Shown here: positions 35,138 to 42,817 of the stretch, one piece after another
How the letters are laid out: every line of letters starts with the position of its first letter
Position numbering within the stretch: the first letter of the stretch is position 1
From: an uncultured Prevotellaceae bacterium
GTDB lineage: Bacteria > Bacteroidota > Bacteroidia > Bacteroidales > Muribaculaceae
DNA length: 64,000 bases
NCBI GenBank assembly: GCA_947165485.1
Contig: CAMVAP010000001.1
Span: 1 to 64,000 of the forward strand
Direction of reading: 5' to 3'
Notes under the pieces: generated by a model
What the model saw: only the letters and a program-made list of their open reading frames with translations
What the model was told of the DNA's origin: nothing
Database searches by the model: none
Position numbers and translations under genes: made by a program

Positions 35138-36475
35138 CTATCTCACGTAGTGCGTGTTACCCAGCACATACTCCAGGTCGCTCTCGGCCACCAGATAATT
35201 GTAGATGGCCTGATAATAAGCCAGGCGGGCTGCCATCAGGGCATCCTCGGTGTCACGCAGCTGGATGAACGAGGCGGCACCGATCTTGAAACTCTTCTGC
35301 ATGATGTCGTTAGCCTTCTCGGCCATCGTCACTCCAGCCTCGTTACTCTCGATCTGCTTGAGGTTCTTGGAGATGACGTTGTTCTGGGTCTCGACCTGCA
35401 TGTGCAGGCTGCGCTCCAGGTTCTCGCGTTGCCATTTCATCTCATCGAGGGCAATCTGGGCCTGTTTCTGCTTGAAGTAGCGCTGACCTCCCTGGAAGAT
35501 GGGGAAGGCGAGGGTCAGGCCCACGCTCGATGCGCGGCTCCACCGCAGGCCGGTGAAGGGGCTGCCGTTGTTCATCGAGTGCCACATGAGGCTGGCATTA
35601 CCACTCAGCGTGGGGTACCAGGCCATCTTCTGCACATCGAGGGCCTTTTTCAGGTAATCGGTCTGCAAGTCCATCGACTTGAGGCTGGTGTTGTTGGCCA
35701 GTGTGGTATCACTGCCCAGGGTGTTGCTCAGCGCGCGGGCATACATCTCGCCCCTGAAGTCGTTCAACTGCTGGCTCGGCGCAATCTCTGTGCGCACGTC
35801 CATGCCCATGAGCACCTTGAGTTGGAGCAGCAGGGCAGTGATGGAGTTCTCGGCTTCGAGTATCGAGGGCTCTAAGTTGGTCACTGCCACGTTGGCGCGC
35901 AGCACATCATACTCTGATGCTGCTCCCAGGTCAAATTTCTTCTGAAAGATCTCGGCGTTCAACTTGGCGGTGGCGTGGTTCTCTTCGATCACGCGCTTGC
36001 TGTCTTGAGCCAGCAACAGGGCATAATAGGCTTTTTCTACTTGATTGACCAGCGACAGCTTGTTGGCGCGGGCTTTCTCGTAGTTCTGCAGAATCTGGTT
36101 CTCGCTCAGTTTGATGGATTTCCACAGTTGGGGAACTACCAGGGGAATTTGGGCCTGTAAACCGGCGGAGTGGGTGTTGTCATTACCCATCTTGATGGCC
36201 ATGGAGCCGTTGGGGGTGTCCATGTACATCGTCTGTAACGCCAGGTTGCGGGTATATTGGCCTGCCAAGTTGATGGTGGGCAGCAGCTGCCCCAGCACCT
36301 CCTTGCGGCTATAATCCACACGGGTGATTTCCATTTCCTGCACCTTGATAGTGGGATTCTCATTCAGGGCAATGTTGATGCAATCATCGAGTGACAACAA
36401 CAATTGTGCTTGAGCACTCATCGCTCCGCCCAATAGCATTAATAAAATAATGTAGAAAAATCTTTTGTTGAACAT
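35138..36475 (-). CDS. TolC family outer-membrane channel protein
   Basis: 445 residues. Signal peptide ends near AQAQ. Two repeated halves of long alpha-helical hairpins and beta strands: LSLDDCINIALNENPTIK opens the first, and QAQIALDEMKWQRENLERSLHMQVE lies in the second. This is the usual OEP/TolC layout. Forms the exit duct for the RND pump. First structural gene after tetR (15-bp gap), so it is co-transcribed with its regulator. Confidence 0.95.
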   Translation of the reverse strand: MFNKRFFYIILLMLLGGAMSAQAQLLLSLDDCINIALNENPTIKVQEMEITRVDYSRKEVLGQLLPTINLAGQYTRNLALQTMYMDTPNGSMAIKMGNDNTHSAGLQAQIPLVVPQLWKSIKLSENQILQNYEKARANKLSLVNQVEKAYYALLLAQDSKRVIEENHATAKLNAEIFQKKFDLGAASEYDVLRANVAVTNLEPSILEAENSITALLLQLKVLMGMDVRTEIAPSQQLNDFRGEMYARALSNTLGSDTTLANNTSLKSMDLQTDYLKKALDVQKMAWYPTLSGNASLMWHSMNNGSPFTGLRWSRASSVGLTLAFPIFQGGQRYFKQKQAQIALDEMKWQRENLERSLHMQVETQNNVISKNLKQIESNEAGVTMAEKANDIMQKSFKIGAASFIQLRDTEDALMAARLAYYQAIYNYLVAESDLEYVLGNTHYVR

Positions 36476-36490
36476 TGTGATATTGTAGTT

Positions 36491-37111
36491 TTATTGATTT
36501 TGCTGTGCTAGGTGCTGTTTCTCGAGGTACTCGATCATCTCGATGCCCTTGACGGTGGCCACGCCGCGCAGGAAGCTGATGAACATGTGCTCAAACACAT
36601 CGGCTTGGTCAAAACCGTAGCTGGACGCATTGTTTGACTTGTGCAGCTCGCGCATCGACAACACGAACAGGTAGGCTGCAATAGCTGGGTTGATGCGCTT
36701 GATCACCAATCCCTGCTCCTGGGCCTGACTCAGCACGTGGGCGAGCCCCATCACCGTCGTGCGCTCATTCTCGATGTGGGCATCAAAGATGTCGGGGTAC
36801 AGGCGCTTCAAGTCATTGAGAAAGACCATCGATGTGGTTTCATACATGGCTCGGGCGCGCTGATAGACCTTGAACATGGCCTCAAAGCAGTTGCTCGACG
36901 TGTCAAAGATTTCCTTGACCTCGGCGTTCTTAGCCTCGTGATGGCGGCGCAGGCACTCGGCTATGAGTGAGCGCTTGTCGGGGAAGGTCTCATAGAGTGT
37001 ACGCTTGGATATACCGCAGGCGCGGGCCACTTCGTCCATGGTCATGGACGTAGGTCCTACGCTCATCAGCATCTTGCTACTTTCGGTAACGATGCGTTCT
37101 CTGGTGTCCAT
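36491..37111 (-). CDS. TetR family transcriptional regulator
   Basis: 206 residues. N-terminal helix-turn-helix: RERIVTESSKMLMSVGPTSMTMDEVARACGISKRTLYETFPDKRSL, with the ISKRTLYETFPDK recognition helix. The C-terminal ligand domain is variable. It is the first gene of the efflux operon and so probably represses its own promoter and the pump. A 28-bp inverted repeat overlaps that promoter (37165-37192). Confidence 0.95.
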   Translation of the reverse strand: MDTRERIVTESSKMLMSVGPTSMTMDEVARACGISKRTLYETFPDKRSLIAECLRRHHEAKNAEVKEIFDTSSNCFEAMFKVYQRARAMYETTSMVFLNDLKRLYPDIFDAHIENERTTVMGLAHVLSQAQEQGLVIKRINPAIAAYLFVLSMRELHKSNNASSYGFDQADVFEHMFISFLRGVATVKGIEMIEYLEKQHLAQQNQ

Positions 37112-37154
37112 TGTTTATTGATGAATAGTTTGCTTCCTTGTTGATTACGGGCTG

Positions 37155-37185
37155 CAAAATTAGAGAAAACTTTCAAAACTCCAAA
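37155..37185 (-). promoter_or_regulatory. Promoter of the efflux operon
   Basis: On the minus strand TTTG (37185-37182), 19 bp, TAatTTTG (37162-37155), a full match. Predicted start near 37148, about 37 nt before the tetR ATG. Confidence 0.75.
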
Positions 37186-37192
37186 AGTTTTC
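37165..37192. promoter_or_regulatory. Candidate TetR operator
   Basis: GAAAACTTT (37165-37173) and AAAGTTTTC (37184-37192) form a perfect 9-bp inverted repeat with 10 bp between. It covers the promoter spacer and the -33 box; a bound dimer would block the polymerase. Size and position fit TetR/QacR-type operators. No other copy was noticed in the window. Confidence 0.6.
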
Positions 37193-37238
37193 TTGGTTTT
37201 TGTTTTAAATAAGCGTTGAGATTTATTTACTTTAACAA

Positions 37239-37308
37239 AGTGAGGGCGGTGCCCGCGATGGCGCCGCCCTCACTGTCAGGGATGTCTATCAGGATAAGCC
37301 CCTGATAG
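37239..37308 (-). terminator. Two hairpins after the large C10 peptidase
   Basis: CTATCAGG (37286-37293) / CCTGATAG (37301-37308) comes 12 bp after the stop. Then a 15-bp stem AGTGAGGGCGGTGCC (37239-37253) / GGCGCCGCCCTCACT (37260-37274, one T-G pair) is followed on the minus strand by TTTGTTAAAG. Confidence 0.6.
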
Positions 37309-37319
37309 CGTTAGTTGCT

Positions 37320-40300
37320 TTAATACAGAACTTTGCTGCTCTTCATCGTGCCGTTCTTGTAGCGGGTCACAACGATGTTGACACCGTCCCAAGGCTCCTT
37401 GCTCTGAACACCAGACATGTTGACGTAGGTTACCGACTCGATCTCGTCACCATCGGCGGCAATCGAGTTGACAGCGGTCTGGTTACCCATATTCAGGGCA
37501 ACGAGCGTTACTTCCTGGGTATTGCTGGTTGCGGTCGTGCCGTCAACATAGTTGGCAACGAGGTAATAGGAGTAGGTGCCACCCTCAACCAGGTTGCTCA
37601 AGGTGATGCTGGTGCTGCCTGCCTCGATGTCGGTGATCACAAAGTCGGTGTTGTCACCAGTAGCGGTAGCATTGAGGGTGCCCGTGCCGGCATAAACACT
37701 GATCAGAGCCATATCGGGCGAATAGCTGCTGTCGGTCGAGTAGATGGTGATCACATCACCAGCGCTGGCCGTTACAGTCCAAGCATAGGTCTCGCCCTTA
37801 ACGAAGGTGTGGCCCACAGCCGAGGTCTTGGCCGACTTCACCGTGATGTTACCGGCACCGTAGCTGGTGTTGGCAGTAGTGATCTGGACGGTGAAGGTGG
37901 CATTGCTGTAGCCCGAGGGCACAGTGAAGTAGATGTAACCATAGGTTGTCGTCGAGTTCCACCACCATGATGAGGTGGAATTCTTGGTATAGATGGCTCC
38001 ATTACCAGCCTTCACGTTAGAACCGCTCCAGGGTGCGCTCAGCGTTACACTGGCATAGCTGCCCGTGTAGTTGCTGCCATCCAGGCTGCCCAGCAGCGTT
38101 GTGGTCGGCTCGTCATCGCCACCAGGCTGAGCGGTGAGGGTTCCATACAGCGTGTAGCTCGACACGGCCGATGCCGATACGTCATGGCTCCAGTTAGCGG
38201 TAAAGCCAGTGCTGCTGATGTTGGTAGCATCGTTCAGCACAGGAGTAGCCTTGGCGATGGTGGCGTTACCAGTGATGGAAACGGTCTTGCTGGTTGCGCC
38301 AGCGCTGGCCACAGCGACAGTGGCGGTCTGGGTGCCATAGGCGGTGGGCTTGTAGGTAACGGTCACGTTGACGCCATTAGCGGCATTGGCTGCGGTGATG
38401 GTGGTCGGCGTGATGCTGAACACGCTTGCGCCGCTCAAGGTCAAGGTCACATTGTCGGTGAGGTCAGCGCCCGTTACCTTGAAGGTGGCCGTTGCTGTAC
38501 CGTCCACGTTGGCAGTCATGTTCAAGCTGGCGGGAGTAACCGTCAGGGTCGGCGTTGCGGCCTGCTCTTCCTCCTTGAGGGTGACGGTCTGCTCGTTACT
38601 CCAGTCGCTCTCGCTGCCATCGGTGTAGATAGCCTTCACCTTATAAGTATAGGTAGCAGCGGCAGTCAGGCCCTGTACAGTGTAGTACTTGTTGGTGATG
38701 CCGGTGATCGTGCGGGCATCAGCATCGCCGGTCTCAGTGGCATTGAGCGATACATTGCCTGCATAGACCTCAACGAGCGACAGGTCAGGAGAATAGCTGC
38801 TGTCGGTCGTGGTGAGGGTAATCACATCACCCGAGCTGGCGGTCACGGTCCAGGTGTAGGTTTCACCCTTGGCAAAGGTGTGGCCCACTGCGCTGGTCTT
38901 GGTCGACGCAACGGTGACGTTGCCCGTGCCATAAGAGCCGGTAACAGTCGTGATCTTCACGCTGAAGGTGGCATTGGTGTAGCCAGTGGGCACGGTAAAC
39001 GTGATCTTGCCGCTCTTGGTAAAATAAACGGCATTGTTACCGCCCTTGACGTTGGTGCCGCCCCACGGCGAGGTCAGCGTGATCGTCTTGTAGCTGCCAG
39101 TGTAGCCGCTACCGTCGATGCTGCCCAGCAGGGTTGCTCCTGTCGAGGGTGTCGTGCCTCCGCCTTCTCCATTCACCTGAAGGGTGTAGCTGGCGACATT
39201 GTCGCTGGCGGTCTGGTCGGTCCAGTCAGCACGGAAGCTTGAGCTGGTGATGTAGCTGCTGTTGGCTGCGCTCATCACGGGAGTGTAGGTCACCAGGGCG
39301 GGGGTGCTCTCATTCAGGGTTACCTCCTGCTCGTTGCTCCATGAGCTCTCGGTGCCGTCGGTGTAGATGGCTTTCACCTTGTAAACAAAGGTGGCGCCCT
39401 CCTTCAGATTATTGACGGTGTAGTACTTGTTGGTGATACCCGTGATGGTACGGCTGCTTTCGCCACCAGTCTCGTTGGCGTTCAGCATGTTGACCGTCGC
39501 GTCACCGGCAATGATCTCAATGGCGCTCACGCTGATGTAGTTGCTCGTCGAACCAATAGTCACCTTGTCACTCGATGAGCAGTTCAGCACAAAGGTGTAC
39601 TCGGTGCTGTTGTCGGTCAGGGCCTGGGTCTTAGTGGCGCTACCAGTGCCCACGCTCAGGGTTGCACTGCCATAATAGCTTGAGTAGTAGGAATAGGCCT
39701 TCACCTTAACAGTCACCTGACTGTAACCGTTCAGGTTGTAAGTGGGTGATACCAGGTTGCCACCAGTGATGAGCATTCCCGTGTTGGCATATACATAGGT
39801 GGATGCCGTCCATCCAGTGCCCAGGTAGGTGGCGATATTGCTCGACACATCGCTCAGGTAGCCTTCAGAGTTGGTCACCTGGGTCACACTGCTCAGGTCG
39901 ATGCTTGCCAGCTGGCTGGTGGCAGGCGTGGTACCCTTCTCGGTCACCTGCAGCGTATAGCTGGCCACATTAGCGCTAGATGTTTGGTCGGTCCAGTTGG
40001 CACGGAAGCTGTTGGTGGTGATATAGCTGCTGTTGGCTGCGCTCATCACGGGAGTATAGGTCTCCAGTGCGGCAGCAGTGGCAGTTCCGCTCATCGAGAC
40101 GTTCACATCGGTCGCACCGCTGGTCGATACCTTGATGCTGCCCGAGTGCGAGCCTGCTGCGGTGGGCTTGTAGGTCACAGTGACGGTTGTGCCGCTGGCA
40201 GCTGCGCTGGCACTGATGGTCGTGGGCGACACGGTGTAAACACCATTGGCATCGGTCAGCGACAGGGTCACGTTGCCAGTGAGGTTAGCGCCCTTCACGG

Positions 40301-41570
40301 TGAAGGTCTTGGTAGCGGTCTGACCTGCGGTAGCGCTGAATGACAGCGTTGTCGGGCTGACGGTCAGCGTCGGGGTTGCAGGAGTGCTGCTGGGCGGCTG
40401 GATGCCGATCACCATCTGCTGATAGACATTGAAATTGTAGCTGCTGTAGCCGAAGGAGTTCAGCGAGCACCAGGCATTGCCCTCACCACTCCAACCGAAG
40501 TTGACGTGGTACTTGTTAGTGCTGCTGTTGTAACCATCGACGTTGAAGGCGTGGCCACCGCCGCTGGTGCTCACGGCACAGAAGACGATAGGACGGCCGG
40601 CCGCCATCTCTTCCTGAATCAGGGCAGCCCACTGACTATCGCTGTACAGGGTGGTACCACCGCTATAGGCACTGGTCTTCTTGACAAAGCGCGTGGTGCT
40701 TGAGTCGTAGCCGAAGAAGATGAAAGCGTCGCGAATGTTGCAAACACTGTCAACACTCACACCGCTACCACCTGCTGCGCTCGTACCGTAGCCCATTCGC
40801 TCGGCCTGGCCGACATAGTGCATCAGCGTTGCAACAGCGGTTCCCTGAGCCGTGGTATAACTGCCGGTATAATCGTCCAGCATGTTGGCCCAGTCAAACG
40901 TCGTTGAGGGCAGCGCCGAGTGGGTGTAACTCTTCGAGCCATAGCTCGAGTAACTGATGGTAGAAGTATAACCAGGAACAGCGGGCGTTGCTGCCGTCGG
41001 GTACTTCCAGTGGTAGAACACCATCGAGGCCGACGTGGCGGGGCAGCCCGTCAAGCACTGGTAGCTGCCAAACTTACACTGGTTGTAGAACGGTGCCGAC
41101 TGGTCCCAGATAGCGGTCAGTAGCGGGCCATAGGTCGTGGCGCGCAACGACGGCGTGCTGGGAGCGACAGCCAGCGTGCGGGACTGCAGGCCCGGGTGCT
41201 CTTGCAAGAACATGATCTGATCCTTGTACTGTCCGAGCATGTCCCTCAGACCCAGAGGCAAGTTGTTCACATCACTCAAGGGGCGATCGCCCACCATGAG
41301 GATCTCCTCGGCACGGTCATCACCGGCAACCACAATAAATGTGGTGCTCGTGTTATAGATGTAATAAACTGGCTCGTTGAGCTTTACATTGCCCATCTCG
41401 GCCTTGAGCAGCACCGGTTGCAGCGCTGCTGGAGACATTATTTTACCTGCATAAAGTTGATTTGAAAGATAACTTTGTGCCTTCATCTTGGCCGTTGCCT
41501 GATCCACAGGGGCGGCCGACAATGACATCGCCATAATCGCGGCTGTCAGGAAAAACAAAATTTTCTTCAT
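37320..41570 (-). CDS. Giant C10 family cysteine peptidase with T9SS-type tail
   Basis: 1416 residues. Signal peptide ends near LSA-AP, followed by a propeptide and a streptopain-like domain: Cys176 in TGCPATSASMVFYHWKYP, His340 in GGGHAFNVDGYN and VNFGWSGEG. The long C-terminal stalk alternates Ig-like ASPM-type domains (near 400-495 and 975-1070), three Fn3-like domains (SYITTNSFRANWTDQ, SYITSSSFRADWTDQ, ISSTGFTANWSHD) and copies of the recurring beta module (FTVPTGYTNATFSV, FTVPSGYSNATFTV). It ends GVNIVVTRYKNG...KVLY, the same sorting-domain type as the proteins at 735 and 7612. Paralogue of the dockerin peptidase at 11083. Own promoter at 41656-41687. Confidence 0.92.
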   Translation of the reverse strand: MKKILFFLTAAIMAMSLSAAPVDQATAKMKAQSYLSNQLYAGKIMSPAALQPVLLKAEMGNVKLNEPVYYIYNTSTTFIVVAGDDRAEEILMVGDRPLSDVNNLPLGLRDMLGQYKDQIMFLQEHPGLQSRTLAVAPSTPSLRATTYGPLLTAIWDQSAPFYNQCKFGSYQCLTGCPATSASMVFYHWKYPTAATPAVPGYTSTISYSSYGSKSYTHSALPSTTFDWANMLDDYTGSYTTAQGTAVATLMHYVGQAERMGYGTSAAGGSGVSVDSVCNIRDAFIFFGYDSSTTRFVKKTSAYSGGTTLYSDSQWAALIQEEMAAGRPIVFCAVSTSGGGHAFNVDGYNSSTNKYHVNFGWSGEGNAWCSLNSFGYSSYNFNVYQQMVIGIQPPSSTPATPTLTVSPTTLSFSATAGQTATKTFTVKGANLTGNVTLSLTDANGVYTVSPTTISASAAASGTTVTVTYKPTAAGSHSGSIKVSTSGATDVNVSMSGTATAAALETYTPVMSAANSSYITTNSFRANWTDQTSSANVASYTLQVTEKGTTPATSQLASIDLSSVTQVTNSEGYLSDVSSNIATYLGTGWTASTYVYANTGMLITGGNLVSPTYNLNGYSQVTVKVKAYSYYSSYYGSATLSVGTGSATKTQALTDNSTEYTFVLNCSSSDKVTIGSTSNYISVSAIEIIAGDATVNMLNANETGGESSRTITGITNKYYTVNNLKEGATFVYKVKAIYTDGTESSWSNEQEVTLNESTPALVTYTPVMSAANSSYITSSSFRADWTDQTASDNVASYTLQVNGEGGGTTPSTGATLLGSIDGSGYTGSYKTITLTSPWGGTNVKGGNNAVYFTKSGKITFTVPTGYTNATFSVKITTVTGSYGTGNVTVASTKTSAVGHTFAKGETYTWTVTASSGDVITLTTTDSSYSPDLSLVEVYAGNVSLNATETGDADARTITGITNKYYTVQGLTAAATYTYKVKAIYTDGSESDWSNEQTVTLKEEEQAATPTLTVTPASLNMTANVDGTATATFKVTGADLTDNVTLTLSGASVFSITPTTITAANAANGVNVTVTYKPTAYGTQTATVAVASAGATSKTVSITGNATIAKATPVLNDATNISSTGFTANWSHDVSASAVSSYTLYGTLTAQPGGDDEPTTTLLGSLDGSNYTGSYASVTLSAPWSGSNVKAGNGAIYTKNSTSSWWWNSTTTYGYIYFTVPSGYSNATFTVQITTANTSYGAGNITVKSAKTSAVGHTFVKGETYAWTVTASAGDVITIYSTDSSYSPDMALISVYAGTGTLNATATGDNTDFVITDIEAGSTSITLSNLVEGGTYSYYLVANYVDGTTATSNTQEVTLVALNMGNQTAVNSIAADGDEIESVTYVNMSGVQSKEPWDGVNIVVTRYKNGTMKSSKVLY

Positions 41571-41655
41571 AAGCCTTTAAGATTAAAATGATAATAATTA
41601 ATGGTTATATTGATAAAAGACATTTCTCGCCATCAGTTACAAATAAATATCGCCC

Positions 41656-41687
41656 CAAAGGTAACAGTTTATTGTCAATTGTGCAAA
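41656..41687 (-). promoter_or_regulatory. Promoter of the large C10 peptidase
   Basis: Minus strand TTTG (41687-41684), 20 bp, TAccTTTG (41663-41656). Start near 41649 gives a leader of about 80 nt. Confidence 0.75.
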
Positions 41688-41791
41688 TAAAATTCAATAT
41701 TTTTTAAAAATCGGTGTCAAACATGACAAACTGTTCGACTTTTGCAACAATATTACAAGTGTTTGGACTCTACCGGAATAGGTGGGCAACG

Positions 41792-41823
41792 CTTGCAGGA
41801 TTTATCAAAAAACGCTACCTTTG
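41792..41823 (+). promoter_or_regulatory. Promoter of the DUF2461 gene
   Basis: CTTG (41792-41795), 20 bp, TAccTTTG (41816-41823); leader of about 17 nt. Confidence 0.65.
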
Positions 41824-41846
41824 CATGAAATAAAAAACTACAACTC

Positions 41847-42512
41847 ATGAAATCAGCAAGCAACATATCCGAGGTTTTAGCCTTTCTCCGTCAGCTCGCC
41901 ATCAACAACGACCGCACTTGGTTCAAGGCCCGCAAGCCGCAGTATGACACCCTGCGTGGCGCTTGGGAGCAAGACATGGAACGGCTCATCTCACTGGTCG
42001 CCGAGTTTTTCCCCGACGTGCGCGGCCTCAATGTCAAGGATTGTGTGTATCGCATCTACCGCGACATCCGGTTTTCCCATGACAAGAGTCCTTACAAGAC
42101 CTATTTCTCGGGTGTCATCGGCAAGGGCGGCAGGCACACCGTCCAGTCGGGCTACTATGTGCACATCGGGGTCGAGGAGATGATGCTGTGCGGTGGCATC
42201 TGGTGGCCCGAGAAAACGATTCTTGACCAGCTGCGCGGCTTGATTGACGCCGAGCCCGAGGAGTTTCTTGCCATCGTCAACAACCCTGCCATCACCTCGC
42301 GCTATGAGTGGATGTCACAGTCGCTCAAGACGGTCCCCAAGGGCTACCCTAAGGATCATCCCCTGGCACAATACCTCAAGATGAAAGAGTACTTGATGGT
42401 CAAGCGGGTGGATGAAAGCTACTTTGACTGCGAGGATTGGGTTGAGCGTGTCGCTCAGGACTTACAACCTTTAAAACCTTTGCATGATTTCCTTAATTAT
42501 GTGTTTGAATAA
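41847..42512 (+). CDS. DUF2461 domain protein
   Basis: 221 residues, cytoplasmic, no signal peptide. FLRQLAINNDRTWFKARKPQYD, YRIYRDIRFSHDKSPYKTYF, the YYVHIG segment and GGIWWPE are the hallmarks of the DUF2461 (TIGR02453) family. The family is widespread in bacteria and fungi; no biochemical role is known to me. Monocistronic. Confidence 0.92.
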   Translation: MKSASNISEVLAFLRQLAINNDRTWFKARKPQYDTLRGAWEQDMERLISLVAEFFPDVRGLNVKDCVYRIYRDIRFSHDKSPYKTYFSGVIGKGGRHTVQSGYYVHIGVEEMMLCGGIWWPEKTILDQLRGLIDAEPEEFLAIVNNPAITSRYEWMSQSLKTVPKGYPKDHPLAQYLKMKEYLMVKRVDESYFDCEDWVERVAQDLQPLKPLHDFLNYVFE

Positions 42513-42558
42513 CCGTGATTAGGTTATAAATCGTAATTTGGGAATTTGCCACTATTTT

Positions 42559-42613
42559 GGCAAAAGTATCGGCATTTTGTCACTTCAATGTGACGAAATC
42601 CGATTTTTTTGCC
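42559..42613 (+). terminator. Long imperfect hairpin after the DUF2461 gene
   Basis: GGCAAAA (42559-42565) pairs with TTTTGCC (42607-42613) and GTCAC (42579-42583) with GTGAC (42590-42594), with further pairing between. A run of seven T lies in the right arm (42604-42610). The rest of the 42513-42817 spacer holds only a -7-like box. Confidence 0.5.
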
Positions 42614-42708
42614 ATGATTTGTGCCCTTTTTGCGACTTGAAACGGAATTTTTTATGGGCGATAGTGTTAATTTCTTAATAAAATAATACCTATTAAAAAA
42701 AATGGTAG

Positions 42709-42716
42709 TAACTTTG
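42709..42716 (+). promoter_or_regulatory. -7 box of the pyrophosphatase gene
   Basis: TAacTTTG, about 100 bp before the ATG; no -33 element at standard distance. Confidence 0.4.
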
Positions 42717-42817
42717 TGCCCGATTTTTAAGGGCATCCTTTGGGTGTGCCTGCATGGAAACCGCGAATAATATAAAATTTTCAACATAAACACAAGTAAA
42801 ATTATTAGAGAACATCT

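Noticed and set aside
42524-42793. 89-codon minus-strand open frame between DUF2461 and hppA
   Set aside because: AT-rich spacer with a hairpin and promoter box; no coding features.
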